Source of the DNA: Psychrobacter raelei
GTDB lineage: Bacteria > Pseudomonadota > Gammaproteobacteria > Pseudomonadales > Moraxellaceae
Length of the DNA: 64,000 bases
Assembly: GCF_022631235.3 (NCBI RefSeq)
Contig: NZ_CP093310.2
Span: 372,001 to 436,000 of the forward strand
Reading direction: 5' to 3'
Both the position numbers and the translations under genes were made by a program. Below the pieces are notes generated by a model. The model saw only the letters and a program-made list of their open reading frames with translations, was not told the origin of the DNA and searched no databases. This document shows, piece after piece, positions 48,063 through 54,686 of the stretch (within the stretch, counting starts at the first letter, position 1; each line of letters opens with the position of its first letter).

Positions 48063-48093
48063 GCCCTAGTATTTAAAATACTAGGGCTTTTTT
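48063..48093 (+). terminator. Intrinsic terminator downstream of prc
   Basis: GCCCTAGTATT (48063-48073) pairs with AATACTAGGGC (48077-48087), followed by a T6 run. Confidence 0.92.
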
Positions 48094-48273
48094 GCGGTTT
48101 GGCACTGTATTTTTAGCACTGTACTAAGGACGATTTATCTTATTCGACTTATATTTTTAAAAAATGAGTCATCAAATTTTTGTACCCTTAACAACAAGTT
48201 AGGGTGCTTAACGCCCTAAATAAAAGGGCTAACCAATTTTTTTTAATCGTGTCTTACTCAAAAAATAAGGCCT

Positions 48274-48291
48274 TGTAAGCATATGCTTACA
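48274..48291. promoter_or_regulatory. GacA box of sRNA copy 1
   Basis: A perfect 18-bp palindrome TGTAAG-CATATG-CTTACA matching the GacA upstream activating sequence TGTAAG-N6-CTTACA known from rsmX/Y/Z and csrB promoters. A -10-like element TTATAG follows at 48337-48342, 45 bp after its end, and a predicted start near 48348. The same 18-bp sequence stands upstream of copy 2 and a variant upstream of copy 3. Confidence 0.85.
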
Positions 48292-48348
48292 TCACATGAC
48301 GCTTTGGCGACTTACGCGCACAGCGCTTATTTGAGATTATAGCTTCAC

Positions 48349-48683
48349 GGCATCAAGGATGATGACTCAAAGGATTGAGTGCTTAACCGCTACCGTATTA
48401 TGGATAAATCGCTAAGAACAAAATTTGACTTCGGTTAAATTTTCTAATTAGCATCTATGAACAGAGTGTCTAGATTGATACTGTGTCATGGGTTTGGTAA
48501 GGATACATACTTTTTACTTTATTTTCATAGGATGTGAGAATTAAGGATAAAAAGAAAAGGAATGATCAGAGCAGGATGCTCACTTGCGTGACCTAATCTA
48601 GGATAGAGCAGGTAACAATAGACTGTCAGGATGACAACAATAAAAGCCGCATAGCGAAAGTTATGCGGCTTTGTTGTTTTTGA
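48349..48683 (+). ncRNA. Predicted CsrB/Rsm-type CsrA-sequestering sRNA, copy 1
   Basis: About 335 nt of non-coding RNA predicted from a GacA box, a -10-like element and an intrinsic terminator. Ten GGA motifs are visible, mostly AGGA. Several sit in hairpin loops: CATCA-AGGA-TGATG (48351-48364), ACTCAA-AGGA-TTGAGT (48365-48380), GAGC-AGGAT-GCTC (48569-48581), TCTA-GGA-TAGA (48597-48607) and TGTC-AGGAT-GACA (48624-48636). Repeated GGA in stem-loops is how CsrB/RsmZ bind and titrate CsrA/RsmA. The last hairpin, AAAGCCGCATA / TATGCGGCTTT (48643-48672), is the terminator with a TTGTTTTT tail. The exact 5' end is inferred. Confidence 0.8.
48643..48683 (+). terminator. Terminator of sRNA copy 1
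   Basis: The 11-bp stem AAAGCCGCATA / TATGCGGCTTT has loop GCGAAAGT, followed by TGTTGTTTTTG. The same hairpin ends copies 2 and 3 with small changes. Confidence 0.9.
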
Positions 48684-48800
48684 CCTATATGTATGCTCAG
48701 CTTAAAGCTCATTGAGTGCCGTAAGCAGTCCACTTTCAACAGAAAAAACGACCTAAAATAGATCATTTTTTCTCATTCATGGCGATCATACAGCTTGCTG

Positions 48801-48817
48801 GGAGGCAGATAGCCTCC
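48801..48817. repeat. Small hairpin upstream of 16-bp repeats
   Basis: GGAGGC-AGATA-GCCTCC forms a perfect 6-bp stem, followed on the plus strand by TTTATT. It lies beyond the csbD stop (minus strand), so it may act as a weak terminator there. Confidence 0.4.
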
Positions 48818-48820
48818 TTT

Positions 48821-48868
48821 ATTAATTGATGAAATGATTAATTGATGAAATGATTAATTAATAAAATG
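48821..48868. repeat. Three tandem 16-bp repeats downstream of csbD
   Basis: ATTAATTGATGAAATG is present twice exactly (48821-48836, 48837-48852) and once with two substitutions (48853-48868). A degenerate continuation reaches the csbD stop. Confidence 0.85.
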
Positions 48869-48903
48869 CTAACTGGTAAAATTAATGAGTCAATAACCAC
48901 GAC

Positions 48904-49107
48904 TTAGACGTCGTGCTTGGTACGCCAGTCATGTACTTGCTGCTCAACTTTTTCTTTAGTGTCACCATAACGCTCCTGGATTCTACCTACTAATTTGTCA
49001 AAGCTGCCTTCAGCATGGGTCAAATCATCGTCAGTCAGTTCGGCCCACTGTTGTTTGATATTGCCTTTTAGCTGCTTCCATTCGCCTTTAAAGGTATCTT
49101 TATTCAT
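48904..49107 (-). CDS. CsbD family stress protein
   Basis: A 67-residue soluble protein of the CsbD family (named for a Bacillus general-stress gene), found in many bacteria and often induced by stress. Function unproven. The sequence is typical: MNKDTFKGEWKQLKGNIKQQWAELTDDDL, then EGSFDKLVGRIQERYGDTKEKVEQQV. AAGGAA precedes the start at 49107. An IS5-family element begins only 32 bp upstream, separating the gene from its ancestral promoter. Expression may now depend on transcription from the IS, which points the same way. It sits between sRNA copies 1 and 2. Confidence 0.93.
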   Translation of the reverse strand: MNKDTFKGEWKQLKGNIKQQWAELTDDDLTHAEGSFDKLVGRIQERYGDTKEKVEQQVHDWRTKHDV

Positions 49108-49139
49108 GATCGTTCCTTGTTTTTATTAATAATTTATTA

Positions 49140-49998
49140 GGGCGTGTTGAACATTCATAATTTGAGCCAGATATAAGCACAAGCAAGAGCGACCGTATTT
49201 TCATAACTCTGCTTGAGCTTATCAAACCTGGTGGCAACCGCCCTATACTGCTTTAGCTTAGCGAAAGCATTTTCTACTAGATGCCTGGCTTTATACAAGT
49301 CCCAGTCCATATGGTCGTTAGAATACTGAGTGTTTCGTTTTCGAGGGATGTTATCCTGCGTCCCTGCTTGTTCAATATGGGCTCGTAGCGCATCAGAATC
49401 ATAGCCTTTATCGGCACATAAAACCTCTGTATTACTCAAATTAACCTTATCTATTAAATCAGGTGCGACTTTGACATCGTGGGTTGTGCCATCTGATAAA
49501 AGAAAGGTAATCGGATTGCCATGAGCATCAACTGCTAAGTGAATCTTGGTCGCGCGGCCTGCCACACTTTTGCTAATGGATTGTAGGTTCTCATTGCCAC
49601 TACTGCTGTGCTGATGCGCCTTGATATGAGTACCATCAATGAAGACCCACTCAAGGTCTGCGTCTTTGATCAGTAACGTAAATAATGCAATCAGCTTATT
49701 ACTGCGAGACCAGCGCTGGTAAGCTTTATAGATGGTATTGGGCTTGCCAAAATACTCGGGTAAGTCGCGCCAAGGACAGCCAACACGCATGCGATAAAGC
49801 ACGCCTTCAACCGTTTGTCTAAGATTTCCTTTGTCATAGATATTAAGTTCTAGTAATATAGGTTTCAGTCTTGTCCAGTGTTCATCTTTGAGCATAGTGC
49901 GAGGCATAGCGAACGATATCTTTTTTGTGTGAGAACTTAAAGATTAACCGTTCGCTATTTTTTTTGCCATTAATTTATACCCAATGTTCAACACGCCC
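49140..49998 (-). mobile_element. IS5-family insertion sequence, intact
   Basis: An 859-bp element bounded by perfect 16-bp inverted repeats GGGCGTGTTGAACATT (49140-49155) and its complement (49983-49998). The flanking TA on each side (49138-49139 and 49999-50000) fits a 2-bp target duplication; with the flanking bases the palindrome extends to TTA/TAA. It contains one transposase gene whose stop codon touches the left repeat. The ends and gene look intact, so it may be mobile. Confidence 0.92.
49155..49907 (-). CDS. IS5-family transposase
   Basis: A 250-residue DDE transposase in a single uninterrupted frame, which many members of the related IS427 group split by frameshift. The N-terminal DUF4096-type region (GVLYRMRVGCPWRDLPEYFGKPNTIYKAYQRW) is present. 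The acidic triad is in FIDGTHIKAHQHSSSGNE, CADKGYDSDALRAH and LVENAFAKLKQYRAVATRFDK. The product would act at the 16-bp ends of this element. The start at 49907 lies 91 bp inside the right end; the stop TGA directly abuts the left repeat. Transcription runs toward csbD. Confidence 0.95.
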   Translation of the reverse strand: MPRTMLKDEHWTRLKPILLELNIYDKGNLRQTVEGVLYRMRVGCPWRDLPEYFGKPNTIYKAYQRWSRSNKLIALFTLLIKDADLEWVFIDGTHIKAHQHSSSGNENLQSISKSVAGRATKIHLAVDAHGNPITFLLSDGTTHDVKVAPDLIDKVNLSNTEVLCADKGYDSDALRAHIEQAGTQDNIPRKRNTQYSNDHMDWDLYKARHLVENAFAKLKQYRAVATRFDKLKQSYENTVALACAYIWLKL

Positions 49999-50253
49999 TA
50001 ATGAGTTATTATGGGTAAAAAAATATGCGATGACTTTTACTTCATATTTTGGCTATATTCAAAAGCCACTATTCAAAAATCTTAAAATTCACTAGGTTAA
50101 GGTAAGTCTTGTCTTAACCTGCTCAATCATTATGCGCTTTAGTGAGCTATGCTGTGTATCAACTGTGTTTATTATCAGTGGCTTCTTATGAGGTTTTGGT
50201 TTCTATTGTGACTTTAGCTAACAATTATGTTGACGCAGCCCTTTAAATACCGA
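49999..50253. other. Spacer between IS element and sRNA copy 2
   Basis: 255 bp of AT-rich sequence without a gene. Because the IS inserted 32 bp upstream of csbD, this segment probably contains the original csbD promoter, now displaced by 859 bp. An imperfect hairpin AGGTTAAGGTAAG / CTTAACCT is near 50094-50120. Confidence 0.4.
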
Positions 50254-50271
50254 TGTAAGCATATGCTTACA
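50254..50271. promoter_or_regulatory. GacA box of sRNA copy 2
   Basis: Identical 18-bp palindrome TGTAAGCATATGCTTACA as in copy 1. A -10-like CTATAG follows at 50317-50322, again 45 bp beyond the box. The bases between the box and the -10 are only partly conserved between copies, whereas the box and -10 region are. Confidence 0.85.
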
Positions 50272-50328
50272 ACACATGACGCTTTGGCGACTTACACTTA
50301 CCTACATAATTTGAGACTATAGCTTCAC

Positions 50329-50620
50329 GGCATCAAGGATGATGACTCAAAGGATTGAGTGCTTAACCGCTACCGTATTAAGGATGAAGGTTAACAAGTA
50401 AAGACGAGAAATTTATTTCAAGCTTTATGAGTTAAGTAGGGAAACCCAACTTGAGACGAGATAATCACAGGATGTGATATTAAGTTAAGAGTAAATGACG
50501 TAAATAGAGCAGGAAGCTCGCTATTATTAACTATTCTAGGATGGGGTAGTCAATAACAGACTGTCAGGATGACAACCAGCGAAAGCCGCATAACGAAAGT
50601 TGTGCGGCTTTGTTGTTTTT
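50329..50620 (+). ncRNA. Predicted CsrB/Rsm-type sRNA, copy 2
   Basis: About 292 nt, shorter than copy 1. The first 60 bases of the transcribed region (50321-50380) are identical to copy 1 by eye. Seven AGGA motifs and one GGGA are present. Hairpins with GGA loops: 50331-50344, ACTCAA-AGGA-TTGAGT at 50345-50360, ATCACA-GGA-TGTGAT (50464-50478), GAGC-AGGAA-GCTC (50507-50519), CTATTCT-AGGAT-GGGGTAG (50531-50549) and TGTC-AGGAT-GACA (50562-50574). The terminator stem is at 50582-50611. A partial second copy of the terminator arm (GCGGCTTTGTT) follows at 50621-50631. Confidence 0.8.
50582..50620 (+). terminator. Terminator of sRNA copy 2
   Basis: AAAGCCGCATAAC-GAAA-GTTGTGCGGCTTT (with a G-T pair) is followed by TGTTGTTTTT. 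The stem is two base pairs longer toward the loop than in copies 1 and 3 (13 instead of 11). Confidence 0.9.
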
Positions 50621-50830
50621 GCGGCTTTGTTATTTTGATGGATAAATATAATAGATAACCCCAGCTATTGTTTGCGCCCAAAAAATAAAGCATAAAGATG
50701 AGCCGTAGAAAAGTCCAGATAGCTTACATATCTTATTGGCGCTTACCCCTTATTAACTCTGGGTATGAGGCGCGTTTAGCAACAATAAAGCACACAAGAG
50801 GGGGAGATAACAGGATAAGGTTGTTAATTT

Positions 50831-50848
50831 TGTAAGCATAAGCTTACA
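50831..50848. promoter_or_regulatory. GacA box of sRNA copy 3
   Basis: TGTAAG-CATAAG-CTTACA: the same half-sites as copies 1 and 2 with one change in the spacer (T to A). A -10-like CTATAG follows at 50895-50900, 46 bp beyond the box. Confidence 0.85.
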
Positions 50849-50906
50849 CCACAAAGCGCTTTTTGCGTCTTATGCTACTAAGGTTAATTTGAGACTATAG
50901 CTGTAC

Positions 50907-51232
50907 GGCATCAAGGATGGTGACTCAAGGATAGAGTGGTGACATTGTTTGCAATGAAATCTTCCGTACTAAGGATAAATAATTGTCTTCAAGGGTTAAT
51001 TGGTTTTAGCCATTAAAGATAACAGTCATGAACAAAGCATCTAGGTTGGTGCAGCGTCATGAAGGGGTAAGGACACAACATGACCTATACTGCGCAGGCT
51101 TGCAGGGATAGGGCGCATTACCAGAGCAGGATGCTCGCTATGATTAACTATTCTAGGATGGGGTAGCTAATATAGACTGTCAGGAGGACTAACAGCAAAA
51201 GCCGCATAGCGAAAGTTATGCGGCTTTGTTGT
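50907..51232 (+). ncRNA. Predicted CsrB/Rsm-type sRNA, copy 3
   Basis: About 326 nt. More diverged than copies 1 and 2 in the middle, but it keeps the 5' and 3' ends. AGGA motifs are at the first two hairpins (CATCA-AGGA-TGGTG at 50909-50922; ACTC-N-AGGA-N-GAGT at 50923-50937), after CGTACTA, and at GGTAAGGACAC. It also has GGGA, GAGC-AGGAT-GCTC (51124-51136), CTATTCT-AGGAT-GGGGTAG (51148-51166) and GTC-AGGAG-GAC (51179-51189). The G-U pairs in hairpin 1 conserve the stem against copies 1 and 2, which supports a selected structure. Terminator stem at 51198-51227. It ends convergent with the histidine kinase gene. Confidence 0.78.
51198..51232 (+). terminator. Terminator of sRNA copy 3
   Basis: AAAGCCGCATA (51198-51208) pairs with TATGCGGCTTT (51217-51227), followed by GTTGTG. 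The T-tract is weaker than in copies 1 and 2. Confidence 0.85.
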
Positions 51233-51260
51233 GTCTACTGCTTTTATTTGTAGCTTTAGC

Positions 51261-51302
51261 CTACGATTCAATGGCTACGATTCAAGGGCTACGATTCAAA
51301 CG
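51261..51302. repeat. Three tandem 14-bp repeats at the kinase gene end
   Basis: CTACGATTCAATGG, CTACGATTCAAGGG and CTACGATTCAAACG lie at 51261, 51275 and 51289. The last overlaps the stop codon and final codons of the histidine kinase, so the 3' end of that gene has been duplicated downstream. Confidence 0.85.
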
Positions 51303-52935
51303 TGCTGTGAATAGGTAAAATGGCCTCAATAACCAGACCGGAGTGTCCATCTTGGCGATTGTAAGCGACCAGTGTGCCTTGATGCGCGATGACAATGGCA
51401 TGAGCTATTGCCAAACCCAATCCATATCCACTGTATTTTTGCGGCGAATTGACAGACGCTGTGGGCGTTTGACTTAAGCGCTCTCGTGACGCACTAAGGC
51501 GCACAAACGGCTGAAAAATGCGTTGTAAATCGGTGTCTGCAACCCCATCACCAGCATCCATCACTTGCAGTTTTATGGCTGGGTTTTTTGTCTTTTCATC
51601 GATGATTGACTGCAGCACCACGGTCACAACTGAATTTGGCGCTGTGTGAGTATAGGCATTACGGATAATGTTCTCAAATGCGCTGTGTAGCTGCTCTTGA
51701 TCACCTAGTAGGGTGTAAGCTGTAGCTTGACGGCTGATTGCAGCTGATCGTGATTCATGACTTGAGCTGACAGCCGAGGGCTTAGGGTGTGAGGACGTAC
51801 TGAGGCCTAAGATAGTGGGTGATGTTTGCCACTGCCAGGTGACCCCTTTATCTTGAAACTCAAAGCAAACATCTTCTCTTATTTCATCGAGCAGTGCATA
51901 CAAGTTCACCGGCTGATAGGCTTCAATATCCAAAGCATACTGACGCATCTGTAGTGACTGAATACGAATGATGTGCTCGATAAGCTCATTCATCCGTGCT
52001 GACTCTTTTTCGATTCGATCCAAATAATGACTGGCCTCAGGCGCAAAGTCGCGCGTGAGTTCTGTGGCCACCTCTAATCGAGCCAGCGGCGAGCGCAGCT
52101 CATGAGATATGTCACTGAGCATCTGCTTACGCGCAAGCTCACTGTCAGCTAGGCGAGTCGATAGCTTAGAGACATCCTTAGCCAGTGCCCCAAGCTCATC
52201 ATTGCCCAAGTCGGTCAGCTCCTCACCAGCCTTAAATCGGCCTTCACTCATTAAGTGCACCGCCTTTTGTAATCTATGAATACGGCGGGTGAGTGCCTGA
52301 CTGAGCCAATAACACACTAAAATACTAAACACCAAAATAAGCACCACTCGGATTAAAGTATGGTCCTTACGCAGTGAAGCCAAATCACGCAGCGACAATC
52401 GAGGCTGCAGCTGCACGGTGTAAGTTTGACCACTGGCAGAGGTCACGGTAGTGTCTTGAAGCTCTGGGTAATTTAGCACGTCTGCGCTGACCTGTTGCCA
52501 AGATGGCTCAGATAAGGGGGGTGGTAATTCTGGAGGTGGACTGCTATGAGAGTCCCTATCTGGCGGGGAAGGAGGGCCTAAAGGCTCATGCTCAGAGCGA
52601 AAGCGGCCAAACTTTGGAAATAAAATTTGTCCTTGTTGATCGATAATACGCATTTGCGCCATGAGCCGGCGCTCGTCACGATACAGTTGGCGTACTGTGT
52701 CTAAATCATCCTCGCTTAACGCCGCCATAGTATTTTGACGAGCAACAAGCAAGCGTGCTATCTGTAATTGCATCCGGTTATTGAGCTCTTTGGCATTCAT
52801 CCAGCGTTCAATACCCACAGACAGGGCTGAGGTCAGCAGCAAGATGGTGAGCATGCTCAAAAAAAGCCGCCAAAATAAGGTTAGGGGCTGGTTAAGCTTA
52901 TGATGCAAAGGTGGTTTGGTAGTAGAGTTACTCAT
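51289..52935 (-). CDS. Sensor histidine kinase, Cpx-like
   Basis: Inner-membrane sensor of a two-component system. The 548-residue protein has a membrane helix at about 20-45 and a periplasmic domain (about 48-190) that contains a Pro-rich stretch (GPPSPPDRD, PPPELPPPLSEP). A second helix lies at about 195-215, then HAMP (RRIHRLQKAVHLMSEGRF) and the H box SDISHELRSPLARLEVA with phospho-acceptor His278. N box ENIIRNAYTHT and G boxes DAGDGVADTDL and GYGLGLAIAHAIV are present. A Ser-rich insert precedes the N box. Encoded after the regulator with a 113-bp gap. CpxA-like by position beside a Spy/CpxP-like gene. Confidence 0.88.
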   Translation of the reverse strand: MSNSTTKPPLHHKLNQPLTLFWRLFLSMLTILLLTSALSVGIERWMNAKELNNRMQLQIARLLVARQNTMAALSEDDLDTVRQLYRDERRLMAQMRIIDQQGQILFPKFGRFRSEHEPLGPPSPPDRDSHSSPPPELPPPLSEPSWQQVSADVLNYPELQDTTVTSASGQTYTVQLQPRLSLRDLASLRKDHTLIRVVLILVFSILVCYWLSQALTRRIHRLQKAVHLMSEGRFKAGEELTDLGNDELGALAKDVSKLSTRLADSELARKQMLSDISHELRSPLARLEVATELTRDFAPEASHYLDRIEKESARMNELIEHIIRIQSLQMRQYALDIEAYQPVNLYALLDEIREDVCFEFQDKGVTWQWQTSPTILGLSTSSHPKPSAVSSSHESRSAAISRQATAYTLLGDQEQLHSAFENIIRNAYTHTAPNSVVTVVLQSIIDEKTKNPAIKLQVMDAGDGVADTDLQRIFQPFVRLSASRERLSQTPTASVNSPQKYSGYGLGLAIAHAIVIAHQGTLVAYNRQDGHSGLVIEAILPIHSTFES

Positions 52936-53048
52936 GAAAACCTACGGATTAAGAGACTAGAGAGCTAAAAACATCAAAAAATAAAAGCAGTGACTTTAGA
53001 TGTAGGGTGAATGGACGCCAACATAAAGCCGTAACCGGTAGCATAAGA

Positions 53049-53720
53049 TTATAAAACCAGTTGGTAGCCTTTACCGCGCACCGCTTTTATTGGGTCTTCA
53101 TGATAAGGTTGTAGTTTTTTTCTAAGCCGTGAGACATGCACATCTAGACTTCTATCTAAAGGCTGTAGCTCGCGCTGTAGCACAGTTTGTGACAGCCACT
53201 CCTTACTTGCCACACTGCCTTGCTGCTGTAATAAGGCCACCAACAGGTCAAACTCAGTTCCGGTTACTTGCAGCGTCTCGCCATCTACCGTGCAGATACG
53301 GTGCACTTGATCCAACTGTAGGCGCTCATGCTCCAGCGGTACAATATCGCTTTGCTGCATAGTGGTGCGTTTGATAACAGCATTGATGCGAGCCAACAAC
53401 TCACGTGGATTACAAGGCTTGGCAATATAATCATCTGCGCCCAGCTCAAGGCCAATGATACGGTCAATTTCATCACCTTTAGCCGTGAGCATAATAACGG
53501 GCGTCTGGGTCAGAGTCGGTAATTGACGCAGCACATTTAACCCATCAATCTTGGGCATCATGATATCTAACACGATTAAATCATAAGGCTGAGATTTTAT
53601 CTTATTGAGCACCTGTTCCCCGTCATAAGCGCAGTCACAGCGGATACCGTGATTGGTCAAGTACTCCTGTAACAAATCGGTCAGCTCTTTATCGTCATCG
53701 CCTAATAAAATATGTGTCAT
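53049..53720 (-). CDS. OmpR-family response regulator, CpxR-like
   Basis: A 223-residue regulator. The receiver domain has acidic residues Asp8-Asp10, phospho-acceptor Asp52 in IVLDIMMP, Thr79 and Lys101. The C-terminal winged helix (Trans_reg_C, about 130-223) has GTEFDLLVALLQQQGSVASKEWLSQTVL and SLDVHVSRLRKKL and ends GKGYQLV. The ILLGDDDKELTDLLQEYL opening and the linked kinase and Spy-like gene make it CpxR-like. Expected to bind DNA when phosphorylated by the kinase encoded just downstream. Target sites not identified; its own divergent intergenic region is the first place to look. Confidence 0.9.
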   Translation of the reverse strand: MTHILLGDDDKELTDLLQEYLTNHGIRCDCAYDGEQVLNKIKSQPYDLIVLDIMMPKIDGLNVLRQLPTLTQTPVIMLTAKGDEIDRIIGLELGADDYIAKPCNPRELLARINAVIKRTTMQQSDIVPLEHERLQLDQVHRICTVDGETLQVTGTEFDLLVALLQQQGSVASKEWLSQTVLQRELQPLDRSLDVHVSRLRKKLQPYHEDPIKAVRGKGYQLVL

Positions 53721-54066
53721 ACAAAATTCCTAAAAAGTGAGTCAATAAGCGTCTACAAAAAGAGGCTTGTCTGAGCAAAACCGCAAAATCAGCCTGTGCC
53801 TAGAATACTAAACATGGCTCTTAGCACAAGCAAGTGCGATGAGAAGTATTGTTGCAATTGTTACCTTTCTTAAAGTTTCATCAACCTACGTTACGTTGGA
53901 TTGACTTATTATGGCACACATAGACAGCAGGCCTGCTCTGAGCGACCCGTGTAACCGGCCTATTTAATCACTTATTACGCCAGTTATTTAATGTGTAGAT
54001 AACGATGAGACAAGTGCTAGATAGTAAGCTTGGCCCACCAACAAATAGTAAATTATGGAGATTCAT
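53721..54066. promoter_or_regulatory. Divergent regulatory region of Cpx-like operon and Spy-like gene
   Basis: 346 bp without a gene between the regulator gene and the Spy-like gene. It probably carries both promoters and binding sites for the regulator. GTTAC-N5-TTAAAG at about 53860-53875 is a weak match to a CpxR-type tandem half-site. I see no perfect match to GTAAA-N5-GTAAA. Confidence 0.4.
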
Positions 54067-54624
54067 ATGAAAAAATTCGTACTAGGTTCAGTATTGGCCC
54101 TATCAGGTAGTTTGGCAATGGTAGGCTGCACGCAAGCCAGCGCTGTTTCAGAGTCACAAGCCAATCCAGCCACTCAAATGCAGCATAAACAAGGTGGCCA
54201 TGGTCAGTATAAAGGCCATAAAGGTGGTCACGAAATGGGCCGTATGGGCAAAAAAGGTGCAGGTTTTGAGAAGCTAAACCTAACTGAGCAGCAAAAAGCA
54301 CAGATGCAGGCTTTAAGAAAAGCGCAAATGGAAAAACGTCAAGGTGAGCGTGCACAGCGTCAAGCACAGATGCAGCAGACCCGTGCTCAAACCGAAGCTT
54401 TGATTAACAGTCCTACTATCAATGCCACTGCCTTAAACACGCTAGCCGATCGGCAGGCGGCCATCGCTAAGCAGCAGTTCGTTGAGCGCATTCAAGCTCA
54501 GCACGCAATGGCACAAATCTTAACCCCTGAACAAAAAGCGACGCTAAAACAGATGCGTGAAGAGCGTCAAGCTAAGTTCAAAAACAAAGCCAAAGGCGAG
54601 CACAAAGGCCAAACCGCTCAATAA
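54067..54624 (+). CDS. Spy/CpxP family LTxxQ-motif protein
   Basis: An exported 185-residue protein. It has a signal sequence whose cleavage region is LAMVGC, so it may be a lipoprotein (Cys20), then a His/Gly/Lys-rich stretch and a long alpha-helical, Gln/Arg-rich body. Two LTxxQ-type repeats, LNLTEQQKAQMQALRK and LTPEQKATLKQMREERQ, are the signature of Spy and CpxP chaperone-like periplasmic proteins. GGAG at 54057-54060 serves the ATG at 54067 and overlaps the upstream in-frame ATG (54055), which I therefore reject. It is divergent from the Cpx-like operon, the usual arrangement of cpxP and cpxRA. Confidence 0.85.
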   Translation: MKKFVLGSVLALSGSLAMVGCTQASAVSESQANPATQMQHKQGGHGQYKGHKGGHEMGRMGKKGAGFEKLNLTEQQKAQMQALRKAQMEKRQGERAQRQAQMQQTRAQTEALINSPTINATALNTLADRQAAIAKQQFVERIQAQHAMAQILTPEQKATLKQMREERQAKFKNKAKGEHKGQTAQ

Positions 54625-54686
54625 TTAAGGTTAGACAATGGGATTAGCTGAGCTCATTGGGTTAATTTTGATACAATCTAGCTAAC

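Noticed and set aside
48349..48683. RNase P, tmRNA or 6S RNA
   Set aside because: None of the conserved signature sequences of these RNAs is present; the dense GGA hairpins point elsewhere.
49155..49907. Frameshifted two-frame transposase
   Set aside because: The frame is continuous with all three acidic motif regions present, so no programmed frameshift is needed.
48274..51232. Array of repeats as a CRISPR or large tandem repeat
   Set aside because: Units are about 400 bp, unequal, separated by genes and an IS, with promoter-like and terminator ends. This is not short repeats with spacers.
48349..51232. Riboswitch or leader attenuator
   Set aside because: Each unit ends in its own strong terminator and has no coding gene immediately downstream on the same strand.
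54055..54066. Upstream start for the Spy-like gene
   Set aside because: The GGAG needed for the ATG at 54067 lies inside these bases, and the signal peptide begins cleanly with MKK at 54067.
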